Below are positions 1-6,790 of a stretch of DNA of 57,710 bases, in pieces (positions within the stretch are counted from its first letter, which is position 1; each line of letters opens with the position of its first letter). The stretch covers positions 1 to 57,710 of the forward strand of contig SVQX01000008.1 of assembly GCA_015065065.1 (NCBI GenBank). Direction: 5' to 3'. Position numbers and translations under genes: made by a program. The notes beneath the pieces were generated by a model that was given only the letters and a program-made list of their open reading frames with translations, was not told where the DNA came from and searched no databases. Source of the stretch: Oscillospiraceae bacterium. GTDB lineage: Bacteria > Bacillota > Clostridia > Oscillospirales > CAG-272.

Positions 1-48
1 TTTATTCAAAAACTTATATTAACAATGGTATTATTTTCTCAAAACCCC

Positions 49-77
49 TTGATTTTCGGGCGTTTTTGTGCTATAAT
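49..77 (+). promoter_or_regulatory. Sigma-A-type promoter for the structured RNA
   Basis: The -35 box TTGATT (49-54) and a perfect -10 box TATAAT (72-77) are separated by 17 bases. Transcription would begin near 84. Together with the terminator at 299-327 it defines a short non-coding transcript. Confidence 0.7.
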
Positions 78-83
78 AACGCC

Positions 84-327
84 ATCGTGTTTGACTTTCT
101 CTCCAAAATTCAAGGAGAGAACTCAACACAGCGGAAGAATTTAAGAGTTGGAAAACAACTTCTAAAATATGGCGGGATTGAGGTAGCATTGTTCGATAAC
201 TTCCAAGTTACCGAACGGACTCGAAATCGGGTAAACCCTTAACCGGGTCCGAGAGTTCGAATCTCTCCGCCTCCGCCATACGCGGCTAAAACCGCACCAA
301 AGCCGCAAGGAAATCCTTGCGGCTTTT
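84..327 (+). ncRNA. Structured RNA with a serine-tRNA-like 3' part
   Basis: Bounded by the promoter at 49-77 and an intrinsic terminator, this transcript of about 240 nt has no convincing ORF. It contains a 7-bp hairpin (98-104/114-120), a 5-bp hairpin (146-150/156-160), and a multi-branched domain closed by TATGGCGG (168-175) with CCGCCATA (273-280). Inside that domain are a hairpin at 191-216, a 7-bp stem 217-223/244-250, and a perfect T-arm-like hairpin at 251-267 with loop TTCGAAT. The T arm is followed by CGCCTCC, G and CCA (268-278), as at the end of a tRNA-Ser, and CTCGAAA at 220-226 resembles a CGA anticodon loop. The matching 5' acceptor strand (GGAGGCG) and a D arm are missing, so it is not a normal tRNA. 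It could be a tRNA-Ser remnant left by an integration event or a tRNA-mimicking regulatory RNA. Confidence 0.5.
299..327 (+). terminator. Intrinsic terminator of the structured RNA
   Basis: AAAGCCGCAAGG and CCTTGCGGCTTT form a 12-bp stem with loop AAAT, merging into a short T run. It separates the RNA unit from the coding region that starts at 352. Confidence 0.85.
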
Positions 328-351
328 CATATACCAACAAAGGAGAAACTT

Positions 352-675
352 ATGAACTCGACCAAAGAGCTTTTGTCAAAAATCTTTGCCGTGATACTGA
401 TCGTCATATTTATAATATTCAACCTGTTGCACGTCGTATATCCGTATTGGCTGATAAGTGAGGACATCAAGGCGGGCACGGTGCATGGAACGGGCATGGA
501 AATGGCGGCTCTTTTACCGTGGATGCTGGAGTTTATCTCCGTACCCTTTGTGCTTTGTCAGCTTGTGTATTACGCGGTGTTCCGCAAATCTTGCTCCTTC
601 AAGGCGGTGAGCATTATGGTGTTCGCTCTGTATGTTTTCCAAGTGGCACTGTTCAACGTTTTGCTCTGGCTCTAA
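352..675 (+). CDS. Small hypothetical membrane protein
   Basis: This 107-residue protein has three hydrophobic segments, near residues 9-31, 52-72 and 84-106, joined by short charged loops, so it is probably an integral membrane protein. The ATG start follows a clear AAAGGAG site, and the gene lies directly behind the terminator of the upstream RNA. No catalytic motif or known family is recognisable. It stands alone: a new promoter region and a different type of protein follow. The function is unknown; it is called real because of the ribosome binding site and the coherent membrane pattern. Confidence 0.65.
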   Translation: MNSTKELLSKIFAVILIVIFIIFNLLHVVYPYWLISEDIKAGTVHGTGMEMAALLPWMLEFISVPFVLCQLVYYAVFRKSCSFKAVSIMVFALYVFQVALFNVLLWL

Positions 676-727
676 GGCACGAAAGAGGATAAAATTATAT
701 ATTTTTATATGTTTTTTTGAAAAAGCC

Positions 728-758
728 TTGACTTTTACCCTGCGTTAAAGTTTACAAT
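728..758 (+). promoter_or_regulatory. Probable promoter of the BspA-like lipoprotein gene
   Basis: TTGACT (728-733) and TACAAT (753-758) lie 19 bases apart, a longer spacer than usual, just upstream of the lipoprotein gene. Confidence 0.4.
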
Positions 759-824
759 GCAGGAAAGGAGGGAGATTTTCCCGCTTTTGCAACGCAGAAC
801 AGAGTGAAGAAAGGAATAATTGAT

Positions 825-3383
825 ATGAAAAAATTAATATGGCTCGTATTGTTGGCAGTGCTTGTATGTGGTCTGCTTGCCGCTTGTGACATGAGCGACG
901 GCAATACGACCGGCAACACGACCGGCAACACGGATACGGAGAAACCGTCCGGGTCGCAATCGGACACGTTGACAGAGGATAGCGATACGTCCTGTGCTAC
1001 GACCTCCGAGCTGACCGATACCGAGGGTACAACTACTGAGGAAATAACCACGGAGGAAATTACCGTCGAGGAAACCACAGCCGAAGTCGCCACGACCGAG
1101 GAAGTTACCGAGTGTCAACACGTTGCGGTGATTGACAAGGCGGTTGAGCCTACGTGTAAGTCTTACGGAAAAACGGAGGGCTCGCATTGTTCGGCTTGCG
1201 GCGAGGTTCTTGTTGAGCAGCAAAGGGTCGAAAAGGCCGACCATACCCCCGAATTCATGCCTGCTAAGGATGCGACGTGTACCGAAAAGGGCTTGACAGA
1301 GGGCTCGCGCTGCTCGGTTTGCAAAAAAGTATTGGTAGCACAGCAGTCCGTTGCGAAGCTCCCGCATGATTACGAGGACGGCAAATGCACCGTGTGCGGT
1401 GACCTCGAGCCGTCGGAGGGCTTGGAGTTTACAAGCGTTGCGGGAGGCTATGCGCTTTCCGGAATAGGCACGTGCAAGGATGAGATCATAGTGATACCGT
1501 CGGAGTACAAGGGCAAGCCTGTTGTGGAAATAGCGCGAGACGCTATTTACTATCCGGATTTCGACCCCAAGGCGATCATCATTCCCGATAGTGTAAAGGA
1601 TGTTAGATACTACGCGATAAGCCTTCACCGTTTCTTTACGCTCTACGTCGGCAAAAATGCGACGTTGGCGGATCAGTCCGTATACGGGATGGGAGGCTGT
1701 GAGATCATCAACCGTTCAACCAAAACTATACCGCAGACAGCCTTTGCAACCAAGGACGATAATGCACCGTATATCATACACAGCGATGCCGACAGCCGTT
1801 GCGAGGTAACGGAGGACGGATTTGTATTTTTAAAGGTGGCGGTAAAGACGTATCTGTGCGATTATATCGGAAATGCCGCGGATATTGAGCTACCGCTCTC
1901 GCATAACAATCAGAGATATATACTTTCGGATTATTGCTTCTACCGGTTCACAACTATATCGAGCGTGAAGCTTGGCGACGGAGTTATTTTCATGGGTGCA
2001 TGCGCCTTTGCCGAGTCGTCTGTCAGCAGTGTTGATCTGAGCGGCAAATTCACATTGATTCCGTCCCACTGCTTTTACGGCTGCAGTCAGTTGACCTCCG
2101 TTGTTATTCCGAAAAACATTACTCAGATCGACCCGCAAGCCTTCCATTATTCGGGACTTGTAAATGTAACGGTAGGCGAATCGGTTAAAAAAATAGGGCA
2201 CAGCGCCTTCGAGACCGAGCACGAAAAGGATACTCTGTATTATCGCGCGAAATCCTGCGAGGTTTCTGCCTATACTTTTGATGGCTTTAAAAATGTAGTT
2301 ATCGGAAGCGAGGTGCTGTCTATTCCGAAGAACTTTATGAAAAAGAACGGCAGCCTTGAGTCGGTTGCCTTTGAGGCGAACAGCAGGTGTACGACCATAG
2401 AAAGCGCAGCTTTTTCGGAAACGGCGATCCGGTCTGTTGAAATCCCTTCGTCTGTCACTACTATTAAGTCAGCCTTTGAGGATTGTGACGAGCTTGCGCG
2501 TATAGATATAAATGCAGTAAATCTTAGCACGGTATCGTCGGCGTTTGATACCTGCGGTACAAACACGGAAGGAATAGATATTTTCGTCGCAAAGGACGTT
2601 ACCAATTTGCCATCCGGCTTTATAAAGGACTCAAAGGTTCGCTCGCTTACCTTTGAGGAGGGAAGCACCTGCAAAACTATCGAGGATTCGTTTTCGAGCG
2701 GTATGATTAAAAACGTAACTATTCCCGCGAGCGTTGAGTACTTTGACAGAATGTCCTTTAATATGGCGACTCTTACAATAGACGAGGATAACCTGACCTA
2801 TGCGATAGTAAATTCTTGTCTTATCAACCTTAAGGAGTCCGCGCTGATCGCGGTGTGTGACTCGTCTTACGTCATTCCCGAAAATATAACCGTTATCCGC
2901 AAGGGTGCATTCTTGAGAAGTGGCGTGACCCATATATATATCCCCGACAGCATTTTGGAGATGGAGGACGGCTGCCTTAACTGTGAGTCGGTGGTCTCCG
3001 TATCCGTTCCCTTTATAGGAAATAACCGCAATGAATCTACAAGACTTCTCAATCTGTTTGGAGATGAGCATGAATACGGTTATATTTGTGTTGATCTGAA
3101 TGCCGGCTTTAATAACCATGAGAGATATTACGTTCCTCCAAGGTTCTGCGAGCTTACGGTGCGCGGCTCTGTCGGAATAGGGCTTGAGGGGCTTTCAATG
3201 CTTACAACCTTGAAGATACACGAAAACGTTACCTATATAGCTCCCGGTGCATTGGAAGACTGCTCCAGAATCCAGACGATCTATTTCGGCGGAACGGAGG
3301 AGCAGTGGAATAAGCTGAAGGAAAGCGGCTGGCTGCAGCATGTTACTGCGAACGTAACTGTGGTCATGAATGCGGACGTGTAA
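825..3383 (+). CDS. BspA-type leucine-rich-repeat surface lipoprotein with zinc-ribbon-like repeats
   Basis: An 852-residue predicted lipoprotein. The ATG at 825 is preferred over the upstream GTG at 804 because AAAGGA sits 9 bases before it and the protein then opens with a classic signal peptide and lipobox ending in LAAC. A Thr/Glu/Asp-rich linker follows (roughly residues 25-95). Next come two or three CxxC-containing repeats (CSACG, CSVCK, CTVCG, about 100-195) of the kind found in clostridial surface proteins. The rest consists of LRR_5/BspA-like repeats with recurring I-P-x-S-V, C-x-x-L-x-x-V and F-x-x-x-x motifs. Such proteins sit outside the membrane and are associated with adhesion or carbohydrate and host-protein binding. 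The ligand here cannot be told. The gene is monocistronic or co-transcribed with the next gene, 52 bases downstream. Confidence 0.85.
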   Translation: MKKLIWLVLLAVLVCGLLAACDMSDGNTTGNTTGNTDTEKPSGSQSDTLTEDSDTSCATTSELTDTEGTTTEEITTEEITVEETTAEVATTEEVTECQHVAVIDKAVEPTCKSYGKTEGSHCSACGEVLVEQQRVEKADHTPEFMPAKDATCTEKGLTEGSRCSVCKKVLVAQQSVAKLPHDYEDGKCTVCGDLEPSEGLEFTSVAGGYALSGIGTCKDEIIVIPSEYKGKPVVEIARDAIYYPDFDPKAIIIPDSVKDVRYYAISLHRFFTLYVGKNATLADQSVYGMGGCEIINRSTKTIPQTAFATKDDNAPYIIHSDADSRCEVTEDGFVFLKVAVKTYLCDYIGNAADIELPLSHNNQRYILSDYCFYRFTTISSVKLGDGVIFMGACAFAESSVSSVDLSGKFTLIPSHCFYGCSQLTSVVIPKNITQIDPQAFHYSGLVNVTVGESVKKIGHSAFETEHEKDTLYYRAKSCEVSAYTFDGFKNVVIGSEVLSIPKNFMKKNGSLESVAFEANSRCTTIESAAFSETAIRSVEIPSSVTTIKSAFEDCDELARIDINAVNLSTVSSAFDTCGTNTEGIDIFVAKDVTNLPSGFIKDSKVRSLTFEEGSTCKTIEDSFSSGMIKNVTIPASVEYFDRMSFNMATLTIDEDNLTYAIVNSCLINLKESALIAVCDSSYVIPENITVIRKGAFLRSGVTHIYIPDSILEMEDGCLNCESVVSVSVPFIGNNRNESTRLLNLFGDEHEYGYICVDLNAGFNNHERYYVPPRFCELTVRGSVGIGLEGLSMLTTLKIHENVTYIAPGALEDCSRIQTIYFGGTEEQWNKLKESGWLQHVTANVTVVMNADV

Positions 3384-3435
3384 CGGTCTGTGAGAGCTGC
3401 TTCTGACATCACGTCAAGTAATCAAGGAGAATTTA

Positions 3436-4296
3436 ATGAAACCTATATTCGGAATTGATATCACATCAGACAAAAATAACGAAATCATCAACGGAAGTGA
3501 ATTCATTACAAAGACGATCTCAAAGCAGAAAGCCGAGGATCTCGAATCCAAGCGGGAAAAATTGGATCAAACGGTCAATGACAGCAAATTGCCGTTGTGG
3601 CTTCGAATTATTAAGTATATATGCGGTATATACGCCTTGCTAATGCTTGCGGGGATCATCAAGGCTCTGCCGGAGGTGGGAGGCTTGGATCAGGTTTTCA
3701 GAAACGCGCCGTTTTTTATAGTAAGCGCAGTTGCTTGTGGCTTGATCTGGGTGCTGCTGCAGTTTTTTGCAAAGAAGAAGGAGGATCGCGTGCTGGAGGA
3801 GCAAAATGCCGAACAGCAAATGGAGGAGATAGATACGGATATTCAGAGCATCTATGATGAATTGAATGTTCCGTGCGATGCCGCTTCGGTCGATGTTTTG
3901 GGGTTTGCGTATAAAATAAAAAAGGGCGAGGTCTGCGTACAGGCAAGACCGTTTGAAACCACCGTTTTCTTTAATTTTGATTTGAAAATTTACGCAACCG
4001 ACGAATGCTTGTGCTTGGCGGATCTTGAAAACGTCTATTCCTTTAAGCTCGCGGAGCTAAAGGCGATCCAAACGGTGAATAAACGTATTTCCGTTCCCTC
4101 GTGGAACAAAGAGGAGGAGCCCACCAAGGGCGAATTCAAAAAATATAAAATAACCGTTGACGATATGGAGGACGTATATTTTAAGCCGTACCATATCCTG
4201 GAGGGCGAGCATGACGGAGAGGTCTTTGGCATATATTTTCCGTGCTATGAGCTGGATACCTTTGAGTCCTTAACGGGATTAAGGGCTTCCGAATAA
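3436..4296 (+). CDS. Hypothetical protein with two membrane segments
   Basis: A 286-residue protein starting at an ATG behind AAGGAG. The first 55 residues are charged and probably cytoplasmic. Two membrane segments follow (about 57-78 and 94-115) as a hairpin, then a Glu/Gln-rich stretch likely to form a coiled coil (about 118-140), and a soluble beta-rich C-terminal domain. No catalytic residues or known domain are apparent. It sits between the lipoprotein gene and a small conserved gene that has its own promoter, so it may be the second gene of the lipoprotein transcript. Function unknown. Confidence 0.7.
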   Translation: MKPIFGIDITSDKNNEIINGSEFITKTISKQKAEDLESKREKLDQTVNDSKLPLWLRIIKYICGIYALLMLAGIIKALPEVGGLDQVFRNAPFFIVSAVACGLIWVLLQFFAKKKEDRVLEEQNAEQQMEEIDTDIQSIYDELNVPCDAASVDVLGFAYKIKKGEVCVQARPFETTVFFNFDLKIYATDECLCLADLENVYSFKLAELKAIQTVNKRISVPSWNKEEEPTKGEFKKYKITVDDMEDVYFKPYHILEGEHDGEVFGIYFPCYELDTFESLTGLRASE

Positions 4297-4377
4297 ATGC
4301 GGCGAGTAACCGAATACGGGTCATTTGAATTTGCCGCAAAACGGCTTGCTTCCACATAAATTTCTTGAATATACCTA

Positions 4378-4406
4378 TTGAAAAATTTTCGCATTTGTGA
4401 TACAAT
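4378..4406 (+). promoter_or_regulatory. Promoter of the 75-residue protein
   Basis: TTGAAA (4378-4383), a 17-base spacer and TACAAT (4401-4406), 57 bases before the ATG of the small gene at 4463. Confidence 0.6.
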
Positions 4407-4462
4407 AGATTCGGTAAAGATATACCGTGATTTAAGTATCATAAAGTGAAAGGAGATATAAA

Positions 4463-4690
4463 ATGAAGAAGGTAATTTGCAAGGTAGAGTACGACACCGA
4501 GAGCGCGGCTCTTGTTGAGAAGCGCACCTTCGGCGAGTTCGGCGACCCCAAGGGATACGAGGAGAGCCTGTATCAGACGGCTGATGGCAAGTTTTTCCTT
4601 TACGTAAACGGCGGCGCTGAGTCCCCCTATACCGAGGAGAACATCAAGAGAATGTCTGCTGCTAAGGCTGACGAGTGGAAAAATAACTGA
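4463..4690 (+). CDS. Small conserved hypothetical protein
   Basis: A 75-residue hydrophilic protein with an AAAGGAG site ahead of its ATG, its own promoter (4378-4406) and its own terminator (4706-4742). It is a compact monocistronic unit. The sequence contains FGEFGDPKGYEE and FFLYVNGGAESPY, with an alternating pattern suggesting a small beta-sheet domain, and the C-terminal part looks helical. I recall similar small proteins of unknown role in other Clostridia, but this is memory and not a search. There is no signal peptide, membrane segment or metal-binding motif. Confidence 0.75.
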   Translation: MKKVICKVEYDTESAALVEKRTFGEFGDPKGYEESLYQTADGKFFLYVNGGAESPYTEENIKRMSAAKADEWKNN

Positions 4691-4705
4691 TACCTCCCAC
4701 AGTTT

Positions 4706-4742
4706 CGGGCGATTCGTTTTACGGGTCGCCCGCGATTTTTTT
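4706..4742 (+). terminator. Intrinsic terminator after the 75-residue protein
   Basis: CGGGCGA (4706-4712) pairs with TCGCCCG (4726-4732), followed shortly by a T7 run. Confidence 0.8.
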
Positions 4743-4772
4743 ACAATATACGTCAATGTTCAAAAACAATAC

Positions 4773-4801
4773 TTGATTTATTGACAAATATGTGGTATCA
4801 T
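4773..4801 (+). promoter_or_regulatory. Promoter of the dCMP deaminase operon
   Basis: TTGATT (4773-4778), 17-base spacer, TATCAT (4796-4801). A TTGACA at 4781 is too close to the -10 box to serve as the -35 element. Confidence 0.5.
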
Positions 4802-4844
4802 AGATGTATTATGTAGCGCTGTGCGCTGAAAGGTGGATACGTTT

Positions 4845-5336
4845 ATGAAGGACCGTGTGACAAAAGACAATTATTATCTTGATATTGCCCAGACCGTTGC
4901 CGAGCGGTGTACCTGTCTGCGCCGCAAGTTCGGCTCTATTATAGTCAAGGATGATGCTATCGTTTCTACCGGATACAACGGTGCGCCGCGAGGCAGAAAA
5001 AACTGTAATGATATCAATTTCTGTATGCGTGACAAGCTCAATATTCCCAGGGGAGAAAGGTACGAGCTTTGCCGCTCGGTACATTCGGAGGCAAACGCTA
5101 TCATCAATGCCCCCCGCGATATGATGCTTGGCGCTACCCTGTATATGGCGTGTGTGTCGGCTGTTGACGGTACTCTCATGGAAGGAACAAACAGCTGTAT
5201 GATGTGCAAGCGACTTATCATCAACGCGGGTATTGAAAGGGTAGTTATACGCGACACCAAGGACGATTACCGCGTTATTAACGTGTCGGAGTGGATAGAC
5301 GATGACGATTCCCTCAGCGGAGTTTTCGGATACTGA
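4845..5336 (+). CDS. comEB: Deoxycytidylate (dCMP) deaminase, ComEB-like
   Basis: A 163-residue zinc-dependent deaminase, predicted to convert dCMP to dUMP and so feed thymidylate synthesis. The ATG at 4845 is chosen over the GTG at 4833 because an AGGTGG site lies at the right distance from it. Family signs are the N-terminal RKFGSIIVKDD strand, the zinc and proton-shuttle motif HSEAN (His near 80, Glu two residues later), and CMMC (Cys near 118 and 121) followed by KRLIINAGI. The usual PCxxC motif reads SCMMC here, so the proline before the first ligand is replaced. Two extra cysteines upstream (near 54 and 60) fit the second, structural zinc site seen in some dCMP deaminases. It heads a three-gene operon with a lipoprotein and RimI. 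Confidence 0.9.
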   Translation: MKDRVTKDNYYLDIAQTVAERCTCLRRKFGSIIVKDDAIVSTGYNGAPRGRKNCNDINFCMRDKLNIPRGERYELCRSVHSEANAIINAPRDMMLGATLYMACVSAVDGTLMEGTNSCMMCKRLIINAGIERVVIRDTKDDYRVINVSEWIDDDDSLSGVFGY

Positions 5337-5353
5337 TTTTAGGAGACGGCAGA

Positions 5354-6049
5354 ATGAAAAAAATTATTTCTCTTGCGCTTTGCGTTGTGACCGTCGTGTG
5401 CCTGATGCTTTCGTCCTGCTCGGGAGGAGCGAAGCTGACGGATAAAAACGGTAGCGCTTGCGTTGATGCAAAAAACGGAATAACCTATAAATATGCGTCC
5501 GTGTGCTACGAGCCCGTGGCGCTTGGCGACGAGTACGGCGAGCTTAAGGTAGGGGAGAAGCTCACCTACAAATTGTATACCGTTCCCGATATGAAGGAGT
5601 CTGAGTGGCTGGCAACGGACGACAAAAATATTCTTTATGCGGAAGGAGTTTCGTTGCCTACGCTTTCTGAAATGAAGCCGCGCATGCTGCGAATATGTAC
5701 CACCGAGAGTAGCGGACTTGAGATCTGCCGTATCGGTGACGGTGACACGGTCTCCGCTATTGCAAGGGCGTTTGAGGAGGGGGAGAGAGTTGCTTATCCC
5801 TTGGTCGCCGCAGAGAAAAAATATAAGGTTAAATTTGACGGTGAAGTTCTGTCGGGCATCTGCTATTCACTGACGTATCTTGAATATGCAGAGAATATCG
5901 AGGTGGATGGCGTTTCTCGCGGAAGGTATTTCCTTTATGACGCATTTGACAGAGTATTCGTGCCCGTAGGCGACGAGATACATGCGGCCCTTGCGGGCGA
6001 GGGCGCAGGCAATGGAGCTGTTACCACGGATGTGGGAGGTGCGGTATGA
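5354..6049 (+). CDS. Hypothetical lipoprotein
   Basis: A 231-residue protein with a typical lipoprotein signal: a KK start, a hydrophobic core and the lipobox LSSC near residues 19-22. The mature part has no motif I recognise. Hydrophobic and polar residues alternate in a way that suggests a small beta-rich extracytoplasmic domain. The gene follows the deaminase after 17 bases, with its own AGGAGA site, and its stop overlaps the start of rimI (ATGA), so all three are probably translated from one mRNA. Nothing in the sequence links it functionally to its neighbours. Confidence 0.75.
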   Translation: MKKIISLALCVVTVVCLMLSSCSGGAKLTDKNGSACVDAKNGITYKYASVCYEPVALGDEYGELKVGEKLTYKLYTVPDMKESEWLATDDKNILYAEGVSLPTLSEMKPRMLRICTTESSGLEICRIGDGDTVSAIARAFEEGERVAYPLVAAEKKYKVKFDGEVLSGICYSLTYLEYAENIEVDGVSRGRYFLYDAFDRVFVPVGDEIHAALAGEGAGNGAVTTDVGGAV

Positions 6050-6528
6050 CGGACGGTGAAAAAAGCACGTTGGGAAAGGTAAGATTCCGCCCCATGCAGA
6101 TGCGCGACTGCGCTACACATCTTGACGGCGCGGCGGAGCTTGAGCGGTTGTGCTTTTCCTCCCCGTGGAGCCGTGACAGCCTGAAGCTGCTTACAAACGA
6201 CGGTATCGGCGTCGGCTTCGTGTGCGAGTGCGACGGCAGGATAGCGGCGTACGGAGGCATGCTTATTGCCGTTGACGAGGGACAGATAACAAACGTCGCA
6301 GTACACCCCGATTACCGCCGCAGAGGTATGGCGGGAGCTATCTTGAATTCCCTTATGCGATATGCAAAATCCTGCCACGCAGACAGCGTGACTTTGGAGG
6401 TCAGAGCATCAAATTCGGCGGCTATCGCGTTGTACAAAAAGGCGGGATTTGTCGAGGTCGGTCGCCGCCGCTCATTCTACACGAAGCCCGCGGAGGATGC
6501 GATCATCATGACGGTAAAATTGAGATAA
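6046..6528 (+). CDS. rimI: Ribosomal protein S18-alanine N-acetyltransferase (RimI-like GNAT)
   Basis: A 160-residue GNAT-fold acetyltransferase. The central strand ITNVAVHPDYRRRGMAGAIL carries the R-x-x-G-x-A pyrophosphate loop that holds acetyl-CoA. The C-terminal RASNSAAIALYKKAGF followed by GRRRSFY is characteristic of RimI, which acetylates the N-terminal alanine of ribosomal protein S18. The gene overlaps the upstream lipoprotein gene by four bases. In many Firmicutes rimI sits with tsaB or tsaD; neither is present here. A different GNAT substrate cannot be excluded. Confidence 0.85.
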   Translation: MTDGEKSTLGKVRFRPMQMRDCATHLDGAAELERLCFSSPWSRDSLKLLTNDGIGVGFVCECDGRIAAYGGMLIAVDEGQITNVAVHPDYRRRGMAGAILNSLMRYAKSCHADSVTLEVRASNSAAIALYKKAGFVEVGRRRSFYTKPAEDAIIMTVKLR

Positions 6529-6553
6529 AATAACCTTGAAACGCGGTTTTATT

Positions 6554-6602
6554 CAGAACAGACGGAAGCTTTTGGAATTTCTGTCTGTTCTGCTCTTTTT
6601 TA
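6554..6602 (+). terminator. Terminator of the deaminase-lipoprotein-rimI operon
   Basis: CAGAACAGAC (6554-6563) pairs with GTCTGTTCTG, followed by CTCTTTTTT. Confidence 0.85.
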
Positions 6603-6647
6603 ATCAAAAAAATTGTTAATATCATGGAAATGTAACAAGAAAAACTA

Positions 6648-6676
6648 TTGACATTTTTTTACCCGTGTGGTATTAT
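6648..6676 (+). promoter_or_regulatory. Promoter of the large surface-protein gene
   Basis: Consensus TTGACA (6648-6653), 17-base spacer, TATTAT (6671-6676). This leaves a leader of about 110 bases before the ATG at 6791. Confidence 0.7.
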
Positions 6677-6790
6677 ATATTATGTATTGGTATAATTATA
6701 TGGTAGAATGTCGGCGAGCGGCTCTTGGCAGTCCGCGACTTAGTCGCATTTCCGTGCGATTATACCTCAGATTATAACAAGGAGGTTGTT

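Noticed and set aside
171-278. Ordinary tRNA gene
   Set aside because: The 3' T arm and CCA fit, but no 5' acceptor strand or D arm pairs with it, so a functional canonical tRNA is not supported.
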